A stretch of DNA of 64,000 nt from Emiliania huxleyi CCMP1516 (GCF_000372725.1 NW_005200088.1:302491-366490), one strand, 5' to 3'. Positions 51,413-60,921 are shown, counted from the stretch's first letter. Translations and numbers: made by a program. Notes: generated by a model from the letters alone, not told the origin.

Positions 51413-51817
51413 GTTTTGGCGGGTACAGCGACAACGACGGCATCCTCGGGGCTCAGTGGAGCGGTAGGATCCCGCGACGAACGCGTGGCGGGGATGCGGT
51501 GGCGCCGATGGCGGCGGCGCGGACACAGAGAGTTTGGGATGGCGGGGAGCTCGACGGCAAGCTGTATGTATGTCGTGGGAGGCTGTAACGACAACGACGG
51601 CACCCTAAGCTCGATGGAGCGGCACGATCCGGCGGAGAACGCGTGGGAGGATGTGGCGCCGATGGCGGCGGCTCGCGCAAAACCTCGGACGGCTGCAGCA
51701 GCGCTCGATCAGCGCTCGATGGCAGTCTGTACGCGCTGTGGTCAACGACGACCCCGCGACGAATGTGTGGGAGGCGGCTGCGCCGTTGACCACCGCACGA
51801 TCGTGCTGTTATGATTC
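51413..51817 (+). pseudogene. Decayed F-box/Kelch gene fragment
   Basis: Pieces of Kelch repeats occur in changing frames: GGYSDNDGILG, then DAVAPMAAAR, then LYVVGGCNDNDGTLSSMERH with DPAENAWEDVAPMAAARAK, then DDPATNVWEAAAPLTTARSC. At least three frame changes and no F-box remain. DNA words such as GGCGGGTACAGCGAC match the intact paralogues, so this is a fourth, dead family member. Confidence 0.75.
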
Positions 51818-51956
51818 TTGGTGCAATATTAGACACTAGCTGCATGCCAGCCTGATCGTCACATATGCACAAAGACGGCTCAATCCGGACGCAACACGCT
51901 GAATTGCGCCGGGAGGATGTATGAACCGCAGTCCAGCCGGGAAGATGTAGCATACG

Positions 51957-52172
51957 CTAGGCGGCGGCTGCCGCAGGTGCATTCCGATGTCGCACCTGGT
52001 AGCCGCGAAAGACTGACTGCACGCGGACTATCGCGGCCGCTGCCAAGCGCCTGTGCCGCACCCGCTGCAGCCAGCGCTGCGCCGCTAGCTGCACACGCTG
52101 GCTGCCACAGGCGTCGTGCTCCTCAGAGAGCTCGTCGTGCTCAAGGGAGAGGGGCGCCAGCTGCCCGCGCAT
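51957..52172 (-). CDS. Possible small IQ-motif protein or C-terminal exon
   Basis: The minus-strand frame ends with LAAAAIVRVQSVFRGYQVRH and then a short Ala run. IVRVQSVFRGYQVR fits the IQ calmodulin-binding pattern (Ile/Val-Gln-x3-Arg-Gly-x3-Arg). Upstream residues LAPLSLEHDELSEEHDACGS look coding, but the start is uncertain (ATG at 52172, or an upstream exon not found). Confidence 0.33.
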   Translation of the reverse strand: MRGQLAPLSLEHDELSEEHDACGSQRVQLAAQRWLQRVRHRRLAAAAIVRVQSVFRGYQVRHRNAPAAAAA

Positions 52173-52883
52173 GGGCCCGCTGACGGCGGCGAGCCCACCA
52201 CTCAGTCGCTTCAGCTGGCAAAAAAAGATTTTTGTGAGATGTGCATGCACCCTCCGGGGGTGTGTGCACGCTGGACGAAACGGTGGCGGGGCCGCGGCTG
52301 AAAAAGGCGAGGAGGGGAGGTCGGGCCCCGCGCCCGTCGGATGACCGCCGGAAAGCGAACAAAAGAAAGGACGCAGGGGGAAGGGGAGCTCCCTCCGGAG
52401 TGGGGATGGGGACCCCGCGCGAAGGGGCCCGGAGCGGTGACGTCGTGTGAGAGTGCGTGTCGTGTTCATGTCTGGTGTCCATTATAGCTCCGAGTAGAGG
52501 GGGCGGTCTGCTGCTAGGGGGAACCCGGAGCGCGGAGCCAACCCTCGGAGACCCGTGTTTACTTTAAGGCCCTTGCCCTGCGAACGCGCACCCCCCCCTA
52601 GGGGTCAGGGCTCTCCTGCCCGTAGCCCGATGCCGATCATCCGGCTCGCTGGGTGCGCTCCTCAGCTCCCCGGCCCTGGATGTGAGGTTGTGGAGGTGGT
52701 TTAAAAAAAGCAAGGCCCCCGCCGCACCGCCGCTTTTCGAGCTCGAAGCACCCGCCGGGGCCGGCGAGACCGCCGCCTTTTCGAGCTCGCCACGTGGAGT
52801 TGGTCCGCTGCCGCGCAGGTGGCGGGCAGAGGGCGGCGGGAGCAAAGGCGCCCACTTTTGACCAGGGCGATCGCCGAGCCAAC
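52173..52883. other. Intergenic spacer
   Basis: This contains AT-rich GCAAAAAAAGATTTTTG (52218) and GC-rich promoter-like sequence before the RING-H2 gene. No gene seen. Confidence 0.35.
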
Positions 52884-53637
52884 ATGCCTCCGGTGAAGCC
52901 CCTTGTCGCGCGCCCCCCCCTGTCGTTCGTCGAGGCGAAGCGGCAGGAATTCCGGAAGGGCCAAGCGCCGGCGGCCGACCCCATCGACCCTTTCTTCATG
53001 GACGCGCCTTTCAGCAAAATCGGAACCGGGCATGAAGACAGCACTCGCGGGCAGGTTTGCGCCGTAAAGGTCAACCTCTGCAACCTTCTCTCCTGCGGAC
53101 TCTGGAAGGCCGCATGGGGCTGCAACGACATCAGTAAGACGGCGTACCTTGAGCCCATCCCACATTCCAGCTCGATCGCTCCATCCGACTACCTGTCTCA
53201 CGTCACGACGGATCGCGCCGACGCGTGGCGAAACTACCTCGCCGGAATCTACGGCAGCGAGCAAGTGGCGGCCTTCCCGCCGTCGGATGACCACATCCGC
53301 TTTCTGTGGAACACTGGAGACTTCACCAGGCGGTCCGACACCGGCTGCGCTGGAGGCGCAGTTTGCACCCGCGGTGCAGCAGTTTTTGCCGACGCCTGCG
53401 TCGCCGGCGGCCGTGCAGCGGCTGCTTGCGTCGCAGATGCGTTGGGAGGAGGCGCCTCGGGAGACGGCCCGACGAGGTCACTGCCCGATCTGCCTCGAGG
53501 CACTGTCCGATGCGGTGCTGCAAATGCCGTGCTCGCACCTCTTTCACCTCGAGTGCCTGACGCAGTGGCTGGGCACGCGCAACTCGTGCCCGGTGTGCCG
53601 CCACCTGCTGCCGACGGAGGACGAGCCGATGGCATGA
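52884..53637 (+). CDS. RING-H2 finger protein
   Basis: ATG 52884 opens MPPVKPLVARPPLSFVEAKR and continues through MDAPFSKIGTG and KTAYLEPIPHSSSIAPSDYL to about 53325. Coding then moves to another frame: PTPAALEAQFAPAVQQFLPT, then the RING-H2 finger HCPICLEALSDAVLQMPC, SHLFHLECLTQWLG and NSCPVCRHLLP, ending at TGA 53635-53637. All eight ligands of a C3H2C3 ring are present, so E3 ubiquitin ligase activity is likely (family knowledge). The frame switch may be a ~75-bp GC-AG intron from about 53253 to 53327, which would join in phase and fits the usual intron size here. The alternative is an indel. Confidence 0.62.
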
Positions 53638-53894
53638 GTGGGGCGGGTTCGGCGTGTGTGTCCTGCTGGCTCAGAACAAAAGCATCGAATTTCGTTTTGA
53701 TGGTTCTTTTGTTGGAACTCGCTTTAGTTAGTTCCAGAGCGGTTAAGGTGAAACACAGTGAGAGGAGACCGGCGTGCAAAGGCGCTCAGATTCTTTTTCC
53801 GAAAGAAAAAGAAAATTCAGGCGTGCGGAGTCAGACTGTGTGTTCTCGCGCTGTCACTGTCGATCTCAGTCTCTGCCGATCTCTGCGAGCCTCA

Positions 53895-56039
53895 ATGCGC
53901 GATCAGTGCATCGTCCTCGCCCTGTCGACGCTCTGCGCCGCCGCGGTGTTCGATTTCGAGGCCGACGGAGGCGCTGAGGCCGGCGACGACACTTGGGACA
54001 CTGTCATCTCCAACGGTGCAAAGCTCAACAGCTCGCTGTCAAAGCTGCGCGAGGGTGATGTCTTTGTCGTGCCCACTAAGACGTTTCACCTCATGGGCGG
54101 CATTCACGCGCGCAACCTGCACGGCGTCACCATCTCCATCGACGGCACGCTCTCATTTGCCTCAACGGCGCTGAATTCCGGCCGCTATATGAAGGCGTGG
54201 CCACGCGGCAGTGACGGAGGGGTGTTGGATTGCCTGACCTTCTCAAACCTCTCCCGCGTGAGATTCACGAGCGCAAGCCGCGGTGAGCTCGACGGCGGCG
54301 GTGCAAAGTGGTGGGGCCTTCCTGGCACCATCTCCAGATGCTGAGAAACAAACTGCGTATAAATCCGACCCTAGCACTCGAGACGACATGCAACGCCCGT
54401 ATTCACGTCCTGACTCTGCCTATTATGGCGTAGGCATTGGCTACCTGCGCAGGTGGACGACCAGACCCGCGGCAGCTGTGAAGAGACGCCGTTCACACGC
54501 GCGGAGCTGCTGTGAGCAGGCAGGAGGATAGGCCGCGGCTGCTCACCGTGCTGGAGTCGGACGACATTCTGGTGGAGCGGCTGCACTTCCGCCAGTCGCC
54601 CTACTGGACCTTCCTCGCTAGCGGCGTGACGAACCTCGAGGTGCGGTACTCGCGCGTCGACAACCGACGGACGCACGCCGACCGTCATGATTTGCTCGAC
54701 TTGACCGCCTTCAACACTGACGGGTTCGACCTCGCTCATTGCGACACCGTCTGGATCCATCACTGCGAGGCGACCACATGGATGATGCGCCCTGAGAGAA
54801 CTGGAGGCGCGGAGGCGCTGCTTTGACACCTGCGTGGCTTGGGCAGGTGTGGAACCAGGACGACTGCTTCGACGTCAAGGACGGCACCAACAACGTCCTC
54901 ATCGAGCACGTCAACGCAAGCGGCATGCGCCTCGCCGTCGCACCAATGTGCAGCTGCCACTGACTCTATCAACTTCACAGCCGCATGTGGTCATCAGGCT
55001 TTGGCCTCACCATTGGCTCCATCGCCTCCGACGTGCGCTCTTCCCGGCGACCATTCGCGGACTCTTCCATGCACCATCCCGACGGTTCAGGTCGTGTCTG
55101 AGCAGGTCCGCAATATCACCTTTCGGCACGCGCGCATGGTTCGCACGGTCAAGGGCATCTACATGAAGTTCCGCGGCGCCGGCTCGGTCCGCGACGTCCT
55201 CTACGAGGACCGCAGTCGAGGCGGCCGCCTGCTCTCGCAGCATGGGCGTGAGTCGCACCGGGCGGCGGAGTGCGAATAGGACGATGACGACCGCGGCGCG
55301 GCCGCTTGTCCTCACTGTGGGGGTCCCTCACCGCGACCTCCGCTCGTGAGTAGGACATCGTGATTGAGGAGCCGCAGCAGTTCGCCATCTGGATCGGGCC
55401 GGCGCAGAAACCGGCCCCGGGACGGAGGGGCCGCGTCCGCGACACGTCCATGACACGTCCGTGGCACGTCCCGCAGGCGCAGCAGTGCGACGGATGCAGC
55501 TTGACAGACCTCTGCTCGACGGACGGCGGCCCTTGCTCCATCTGCTGGCCGACTGTGCCGGGCACGCGCGCACTGCCACCGCTCACCCACGCTCAGGGCC
55601 TTGCACGTTGCATGCCGTGGGGCTCTATCTTGTTCGGATGTGGAGGTGCGAGGGTCGCCCGGCCCGCGCCCCACCACCTCGCCGGACACCAACTAGGCAC
55701 GCACTGCCACGCGCCGGCGGGCGGGCAGTACTCCAACATCACGCTGCGCGACATCACCGTCCTCCGCCCGAAGCAGAGCGCCGGGGTTGCGGGCGCTCTG
55801 CAGTCCGTGAGCTGTGAACGGCGTCTCTTCACAGGTTTGGGTGTGAGCAGGTGCTGCTGGCGGATGAGGCGGCGGCGATGCGGGGCGTGCGCTTCGACAA
55901 CGTCGTCGTCCACGAGCCGGCGGCGAGGCCGTTTGGGGACGAGCAGTACTACTGCAGGCATGTGCACGGCGTGGCGACCGGTGCGACCAGCCCGGTGCCT
56001 CCGTGCTTCGAGGACCGCACCGGTGCCGTAAATAAATAA
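53895..56039 (+). CDS. Secreted GH28-fold (polygalacturonase-like) protein (10 exons)
   Basis: Exons 53895-54324, 54434-54452, 54520-54769, 54847-54922, 54998-55032, 55091-55207, 55354-55401, 55477-55561, 55697-55788 and 55851-56039 give 447 codons in phase. A signal peptide opens the protein (MRDQCIVLALSTLCAAAVF). GH28 landmarks: WWGLPGIGYLRR, ESDDILVERLHFRQSPYWTF, the NTD site in AFNTDGFDLAHCD, the Asp pair in WNQDDCFDVKDGT, then GFGLTIGSI where classical enzymes have GHG, and GIYMKFRG near the RxK site. The catalytic-type aspartates are kept, but the GHG histidine is Phe, so pectin cleavage is not assured. The C-terminal half (NITLRDITVLRPKQSAGV) completes the beta-helix. Six introns are GC-AG, two GT-AG, and intron 6 reads GA-AG. 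Two introns are introners. Confidence 0.82.
54453..54519 (+). mobile_element. Introner element, 67-bp GT-AG intron
   Basis: The core at 54477-54497 has arms TGTGAA and TTCACA around GAGACGCCG, identical in sequence to the PRPF31 core at 33562. The 3' end is GCGGAGCTGCTGTGAGCAG. The start GTGGACGACCAGACCCGCGG echoes the next exon. Confidence 0.85.
55208..55353 (+). other. Candidate GA-AG intron
   Basis: The exon ends CTCTACGAG and the next begins GACATCGTGATTGAG. The only border that ends the intron in AG makes it start GACCGC. GAGGAC and TAGGAC flank the junction. Confidence 0.5.
55789..55850 (+). mobile_element. Introner element, 62-bp GC-AG intron
   Basis: The core at 55813-55833 (TGTGAA, CGGCGTCTC, TTCACA) is followed by GGTTTGGGTGTGAGCAG at the acceptor. 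Confidence 0.82.
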
Positions 56040-56199
56040 ATAAATAAAACGGACACCTCTACTAGGAGATGGGTAAAAAGGAACAGGTCCCCGCCCTGCG
56101 GTCTTTGTGCAGGGTGCCGTGTCAGCACGGGCCGAGGCGAGTGCCATTTCACTGTGGCACAGCTCGCGTTACAAAACCTTGGTTTGACCATTTGCGCAA

Positions 56200-56336
56200 A
56201 AAGGTACATGTCGGTGCCTTCCGGAGGCAGCTGCGACCCCGCCGAGTAGACGGTTGCACACAGCAGGTGGCGCGGTGTGCAACCGTCCACTCGGCGGGGT
56301 CGCAGCTGCCTCTGCGCGTCCTGGGTATGTACCTTT
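56200..56336. repeat. 137-bp foldback with 38-bp near-perfect arms
   Basis: The arm 56224-56261 (GAGGCAGCTGCGACCCCGCC and on) pairs with 56275-56312 with one mismatch across a 13-base loop. A second outer pair, AAAGGTACAT at 56200 and ATGTACCTTT at 56327, encloses a less paired zone. It may be a MITE or the source of a hairpin RNA. Confidence 0.8.
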
Positions 56337-56351
56337 GTCGCGCGCCGGAGA

Positions 56352-56730
56352 CGACTCGACGCCGCTGAGATCGGAGATCAAGCTCTGACAGGTCGCACGT
56401 CGCTCCTTTGACGCCGACGTGACTCACCCGTGCAGATCACATCAGGACACGGTCTCGACACGCTCGGTACGACGCCTGCGACCCGTCTTGGGTCAGGTGG
56501 CACGACGCTCATCGCGCCTACCAGCGCTGCCGTGCAGGTTGCCACGACGAGGTCGAGCACGCTTCTATACGCTCGCCCAGCCTTCCTTTCCATCCCATTA
56601 GGCAGCCTGGGAACGGTGGCGGTCAGAGGCAAAGCCTGCGAGGGGTGGTGGAACCACATGTCACGGCTACCGCCGGCTCGACCCCACGATAGCCTCCGGA
56701 GGCTGACTTTGAGGCACAATCATCGGACGA
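56352..56730 (+). repeat. Dispersed repeat, copy B of 15486-15860
   Basis: Same orientation, scattered substitutions, and GGCAGCCTGGG where copy A has GGCTGGG. Confidence 0.8.
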
Positions 56731-57152
56731 CGTCGGCGAGTTGAGTCGCGCTCGCGGTAGCCAGATGACCTCTCATACTAGTATCATCGGCCATGGCCGC
56801 AGGAAGCGCGGGGGATTCCGCTGGGAGCAACACGGAGCTCCGTTGGACGCGTTTTCAAGATTAGCGTATGTCAGAGTGAATTGGAACTAGCCCGAGCGTT
56901 TTTATGCGAGCTTTATTCAGAGTCAAGCGATTGCGCGAAATCCCACACGGGTGGATTTTGGCATTTGGGGCGCTGTCTACACTTCTGTTTCCCCCTGACA
57001 TGCAGTATGCGAGAGCATGAATTGTGCTGTGCGTGTGTGTCTGTCTGTGTGTGCGACGCGTCCGAGAGATCGTGGTTCGTGCAAGAAAACACGCACACAA
57101 TCAAAGAAGGTATAAGCATCTCTGGGCACCCTGCCACGCGCATGCCTCCCGC

Positions 57153-58135
57153 TCAGCGTCGGTCGGCGTCCCTCCGGTCCGAGTAGTAATCGCGGGGGCG
57201 GTCGTAGTACTCTCGCCTGCAGGCGCAATCATCTCACGGTCTCAGCAGCCGCTGCATCCCGCCTCTCCGCCGCACCGCCGCCCTCTGTGCGCCTGTCGGC
57301 CTCTCGTCAAGACGCCCAACGGCGCCCCCCGTCTCCATCTCCAACTCTCATCTCCCATCTCTCATCTCCCGTCTCTCATCTCTCGCACCGGTCGTATGGC
57401 CGCCGGCCGTGGTAGTCTCGCGGCAGACGACCCTCATACGACCGCTCGCCGTATCGCTCGCCGCATCCCTCCCTGTCGCGGTAGTCGCGGCCGCGGTAGT
57501 GGTAGTCGCCTCCGCCCCGCCCGTTGCGGCCTCGCCCCCTGGGTGTCAAGAGAGGCGCCGCTCGCTGCGCGGGCGCTGTTCTGCGCTGTTCCGCGCCGCT
57601 GTTCGGCCCATCTCGCGGCGCATCTCGCAGCGCATCTCGCGGCGCATCTCGCAGCGCATCTCGCGGCGTGGTATCTTGGCGCATCATCTCGCGGCGTGGT
57701 ATCTTGGCGCATCTCGCCTGTCCGAGTAGGCGACGCGGTCGGAGTGCCGCTCGTCGCGCCTGTTCACGGCACGAGTGTGAACAGCGCCTGCAAGGCGGGA
57801 GGGCGGTAAAGCTGCATCCTCCCGCCCCGCCTCCCGCGCGAGAGGGAGCGAAACCTCCTCTCGTCGCGCCGCTCCTCGCGCCTCGCCCAGGAGCGAGAGC
57901 GAGAGCGAGAGCGAGGGGGAGAGCGAGAGCGAGAGCGAGAGCGAGAGCGAGGGGGGGAGCGGGAGCGGGGGGGGGAGCGGGAGCGGGAGAGAGAGCGAGA
58001 GTAGCGGCGGCGAGAGCGAGAGCGAGAATGGCGGTCGGCGGTGCGCCCATCCTCGCCGCCCTCGCCTCCTCCACCCCCCTCACCACCCCTCTCGCCACCC
58101 CTCTCGCCACCCCTCTCGCCACCCCCCTGGCCGCC

Positions 58136-58182
<47 letters not shown>

Positions 58183-60921
58183 TTGACGTGTCGCCCTGCA
58201 GCAGCTGCTGCGCCGCGGAGCCGTGCATCGCACTTCCGAGCCTAACCTCGGGTGATCTCGGGTGATCTCGGGTGATCTCGCGGCGGACCCGCGCGTCGCA
58301 CGCCCGCGCCGGGCGAGGCTCTCGAGGTAGCCGCCCATCGCCGGCGCGGGCATCGTGCTCGGCGCCTGATGGGGATGCATTGACTAGCCTCTGCTTAGAG
58401 GACCCACATCGCCGGGTGTGGGCAGCGTGGGCCTGCACCTTGCCCTGCCGTATCCGGTCGGCGACCACATCCGGGTGGGCTGGCGGCAGGTGGCGGTAGC
58501 GGCACGTCTCGCCTGATCACTTCTTGGCGCACGCGTCAGACTTGATGGCTCATGAGGCGGGGGGTGCTCCTGGCACGCGTCTCGCCGCGCTGCAGCCGCG
58601 CGCACGCGCCGCGATTGATGAAGTCAAAGCAGAGCTGGTGGCCTGGCGGTTGATCCACTCTTCCAGTGAAGGAACTAGTGCACGAAAGCCGCGGCCTGGT
58701 GGAGTCAAAGCAGAGCTGGTCGCCTGCTCAAGACCGCTGTCTGTGGTCTCCCCGAGGCTGCGGGTGCGGACTGAAGCCGAAGCACAAGGTGGGTAGGCCT
58801 GGCCCGGGGTCAGCGAGGGTCGTGGCCGCCGCTGTCGCCGCCTCGGCGGCTGCAGTTGCGGCGAGGAGAGGGGCGGAGGACGCCGTCAGCGCCGCCTGTG
58901 GGAGAGGGTTCCGAGAAGGTTCGCGGAGCGGGCTCGGTCAGCCGTCAGCCACGTGGGAGGGGAGAGAGGCGGGAGGGAGCGGGAAGCAGCGCCGCCTGGA
59001 TCTGCGCCGAGCCTCCTCCTCCTCCTCCTCCTCCTCCCCCCGCCTGCGCCTGGGCGAGCAGTTGCGCTGCGGCAGCCGGGTTGAGCTTGCCTTGCCTGTG
59101 GAGCTCACGGCGAGATTCGGCCGAGATGAAGAGATGCAGCAAGGTGGAGCTCACCCTGCCGGATCCGGTCGGCGAGCACGTCGGGTAATCTCGGGTAATC
59201 TCGGGTAATCTCGGGTAATCTCGCCGGATCCGGTCGGCGATGACGTCGGGGTGGGTGCGGCTCAGGTGGCGATACCTAATTGGTCAGTCCATTGGATTAG
59301 TTAGACTCATCGAATCTGAGTGAACCTTGCCTCGGCTGCTCTCGGCTGCTCTCGGCTGCTCTCTGCTACGCTCGGCTACGCTCGGCTACGCTCGGCTACG
59401 CTCGGCTACGCACTTGGCTACGCTCGGCTACGCTCGGCTACTCTCGGCTACTCTCGGCTACTCTCGGCTACGCTCGGCACTTGCAGGCACCGCCGGTGCG
59501 GAGGCGCGTGCAGGAGCCGTTGTTGATGTAGTCGAAGCAGAGGCTCGCACCGGCGCCCGGGTCGAGAAGCAGCTCCTGTGAAGGATATGGTTGGTGTGAC
59601 GAGGAGAAATAAGGATCGGCCCGGCTCCAGCAGCAGCTCCTATCCAATTCGAAACGTCTTGAAGGGACGACAGAGAATGCTTCGGCCCGGCTCCAGCAGC
59701 AACTCCTATCCAATTCGAAGCGTAGTGGAGGTAATGAGTCGGGCCCACGGAGTCCTCGGCCCGGCTCGAGCTGCTATCTCCTCCGCCCCGGGCGGCGACG
59801 CGAGCCTGTTCACAGCGGGACCGCCGTGAAGAGACGCCGTTCACGGCTCCGTGCCGGCTGTCCCGGCGCAAAGCCGCGTGTGCGTGATCTGGACGCTCGT
59901 GGCAGCAGCAGCAGCAGCGGCGGCGGCGGCGGCGGCAGCGCCTCCGCCGCCGCCGCTCAGAGTAGCTGTGAAGGACGCGGCGGCGGCGGTGGCGAGGGCA
60001 AGCACGCTCTGCTCGCCGCCTATGCCGAGCGAAGAACAGTTTAGTATGAACTCGTTCTTGACACGAGCACGCTCAGCTGCTCGCCGCCTATGGATCATCA
60101 GTCATCATCATTGTTGTTGTCTGTTGTTGATGAGAGCACGATCTGCCGCTCGCCGCCTCCGCCCGGCGCGGCGAGCGCGGAGGCGGGGAGCTTCCCTTGC
60201 CGCACCCGGTCCGCAATCACGTCCGGGTGGGAGGCGTCGAGGTGGCGGTACCGGCAGATCTCGCCTAGCCGAGACGGAGGGAAGGTTCCGAGAAGGTTCC
60301 AGGCTCCGGAAGGTTCCGAAGGTTATGAGAAGGTTCCGGGAAGGCTCGTGGGCGGATCAAGCGGATGACTCGCACTCCTCTGCGAGTGAGGCTGTAAGCC
60401 GGCCAGTGGACACCCATGGGACTGTGACTGCCCTGCTCGCTGTGAGCGCCCTGCGGAAGAGCGCGCAAGGGCGTGGGTCTCGCCTCGCTGCAGGCGGCCG
60501 CAGACGCCGGTGTTGATGTACTCGAAGCAGATTGGGTCCGACGACGTGGCGGCGTACGGCATGGGCCCTCCGCCGCTGCTCTTGATGACCGTGATGCCCG
60601 CGTCACCGGACGAGCGCGTGGCCGCCGCCGCCGCCGCCGCCGCCGCCTGAGGAGGGCAGAGAGAGGACAGCGTTGGCGGCGCTTTGCGAGACACCGTCGA
60701 GAGGACGAGCGCATTTGGAGGCGGTGGAGTAAGAGGAGGGCGGCGGGCAGTAGCACGCAGCGGGAGCGGGCCTTTGCGATGGCGGACGGCGGCATCCACA
60801 GCTCCACTTCGGTGTCGAAAATGTAGTGCTCGGGTATGCCGGGCGGGCGCGGCGGCTGGCCCGAGGCGGCAGCCTGGTCGAACGTGCCATCCTGCACGCC
60901 GGCCGACTTGAAGTTGAGCAT
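57153..60921 (-). CDS. Triple CCCH zinc-finger / RS-domain RNA-binding protein (multi-exon)
   Basis: ATG 60921 (MLNFKSAGVQDGTFDQAAAS, then IFDTEVELWMPPSAIAK). Three CCCH fingers follow, each split by an intron: ICFEYINTGVCGRLQ/RGE-ICRYRH (near 60530 and 60250), LCFDYINNGSCTRLRTGGAC joined to KYRH (near 59540 and 59270), and LCFDFINRGACARLQ/RGE-TCRYRH (near 58620 and 58490). All have spacing C-x8-C-x8-C-x3-H, and each is followed by HPDVIADRIRQGK. Then come GGYLESLARRGR, a Gly-rich run and an RS domain (SRSRSPPRSRSPPRSRSRS, about 58050-57880), REERRDERHSDRVAYSDR, an RG/DR-rich exon (GDYHYRGRDYRDREG) and REYYDRPRDYYSDRRDADRR with TGA at 57155-57153. The design points to a nuclear splicing or mRNA-processing protein (inference). 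Junctions between fingers 1 and 2 are only partly resolved. Confidence 0.75.
57760..57869 (-). mobile_element. Introner element, 110-bp GC-AG intron in the CCCH/RS gene
   Basis: It begins GCGCGACGAGAGG and the next exon begins GCGCGACGAGCGG. The 3' part has GCGCTGTTCACACTCGTGCC and ends GTGAACAG. A frame through it continues the RS-like sequence, so retention would add a short tail before a stop. Confidence 0.7.
59160..59475 (-). repeat. 10-bp tandem repeats in CCCH/RS gene introns
   Basis: CTCGGGTAAT units (59181-59220) and CTCGGCTACG/CTCGGCTGCT units (59331-59475) are both ten bases long. Confidence 0.85.
59624..59790 (-). repeat. Repeated near-copies of an exon edge inside a CCCH/RS intron
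   Basis: CGGCCCGGCTCCAGCAGCA with CTCCTATCCAATTCGAA appears at about 59626 and 59684, and a shorter form at 59758. All resemble the true exon edge near 59550-59575 (CCCGGGTCGAGAAGCAGCTC). This looks like repeated intron insertion at one target. Confidence 0.65.
59806..59850 (-). mobile_element. Introner-like element within a CCCH/RS intron
   Basis: GCCTGTTCACAGCGGG is followed by a core at 59825-59845 with arms CGTGAA and TTCACG around GAGACGCCG. Confidence 0.7.

Larger units (their letters stand above)
56040..57152. other. Intergenic between convergent genes, rich in repeats
   Basis: This contains an (AAAT)n tract at the GH28 stop, a long foldback (56200-56336), the second 379-bp dispersed repeat (56352-56730), the second ~60-bp repeat (56906-56975) and GT-rich sequence. 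No gene seen. Confidence 0.5.
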
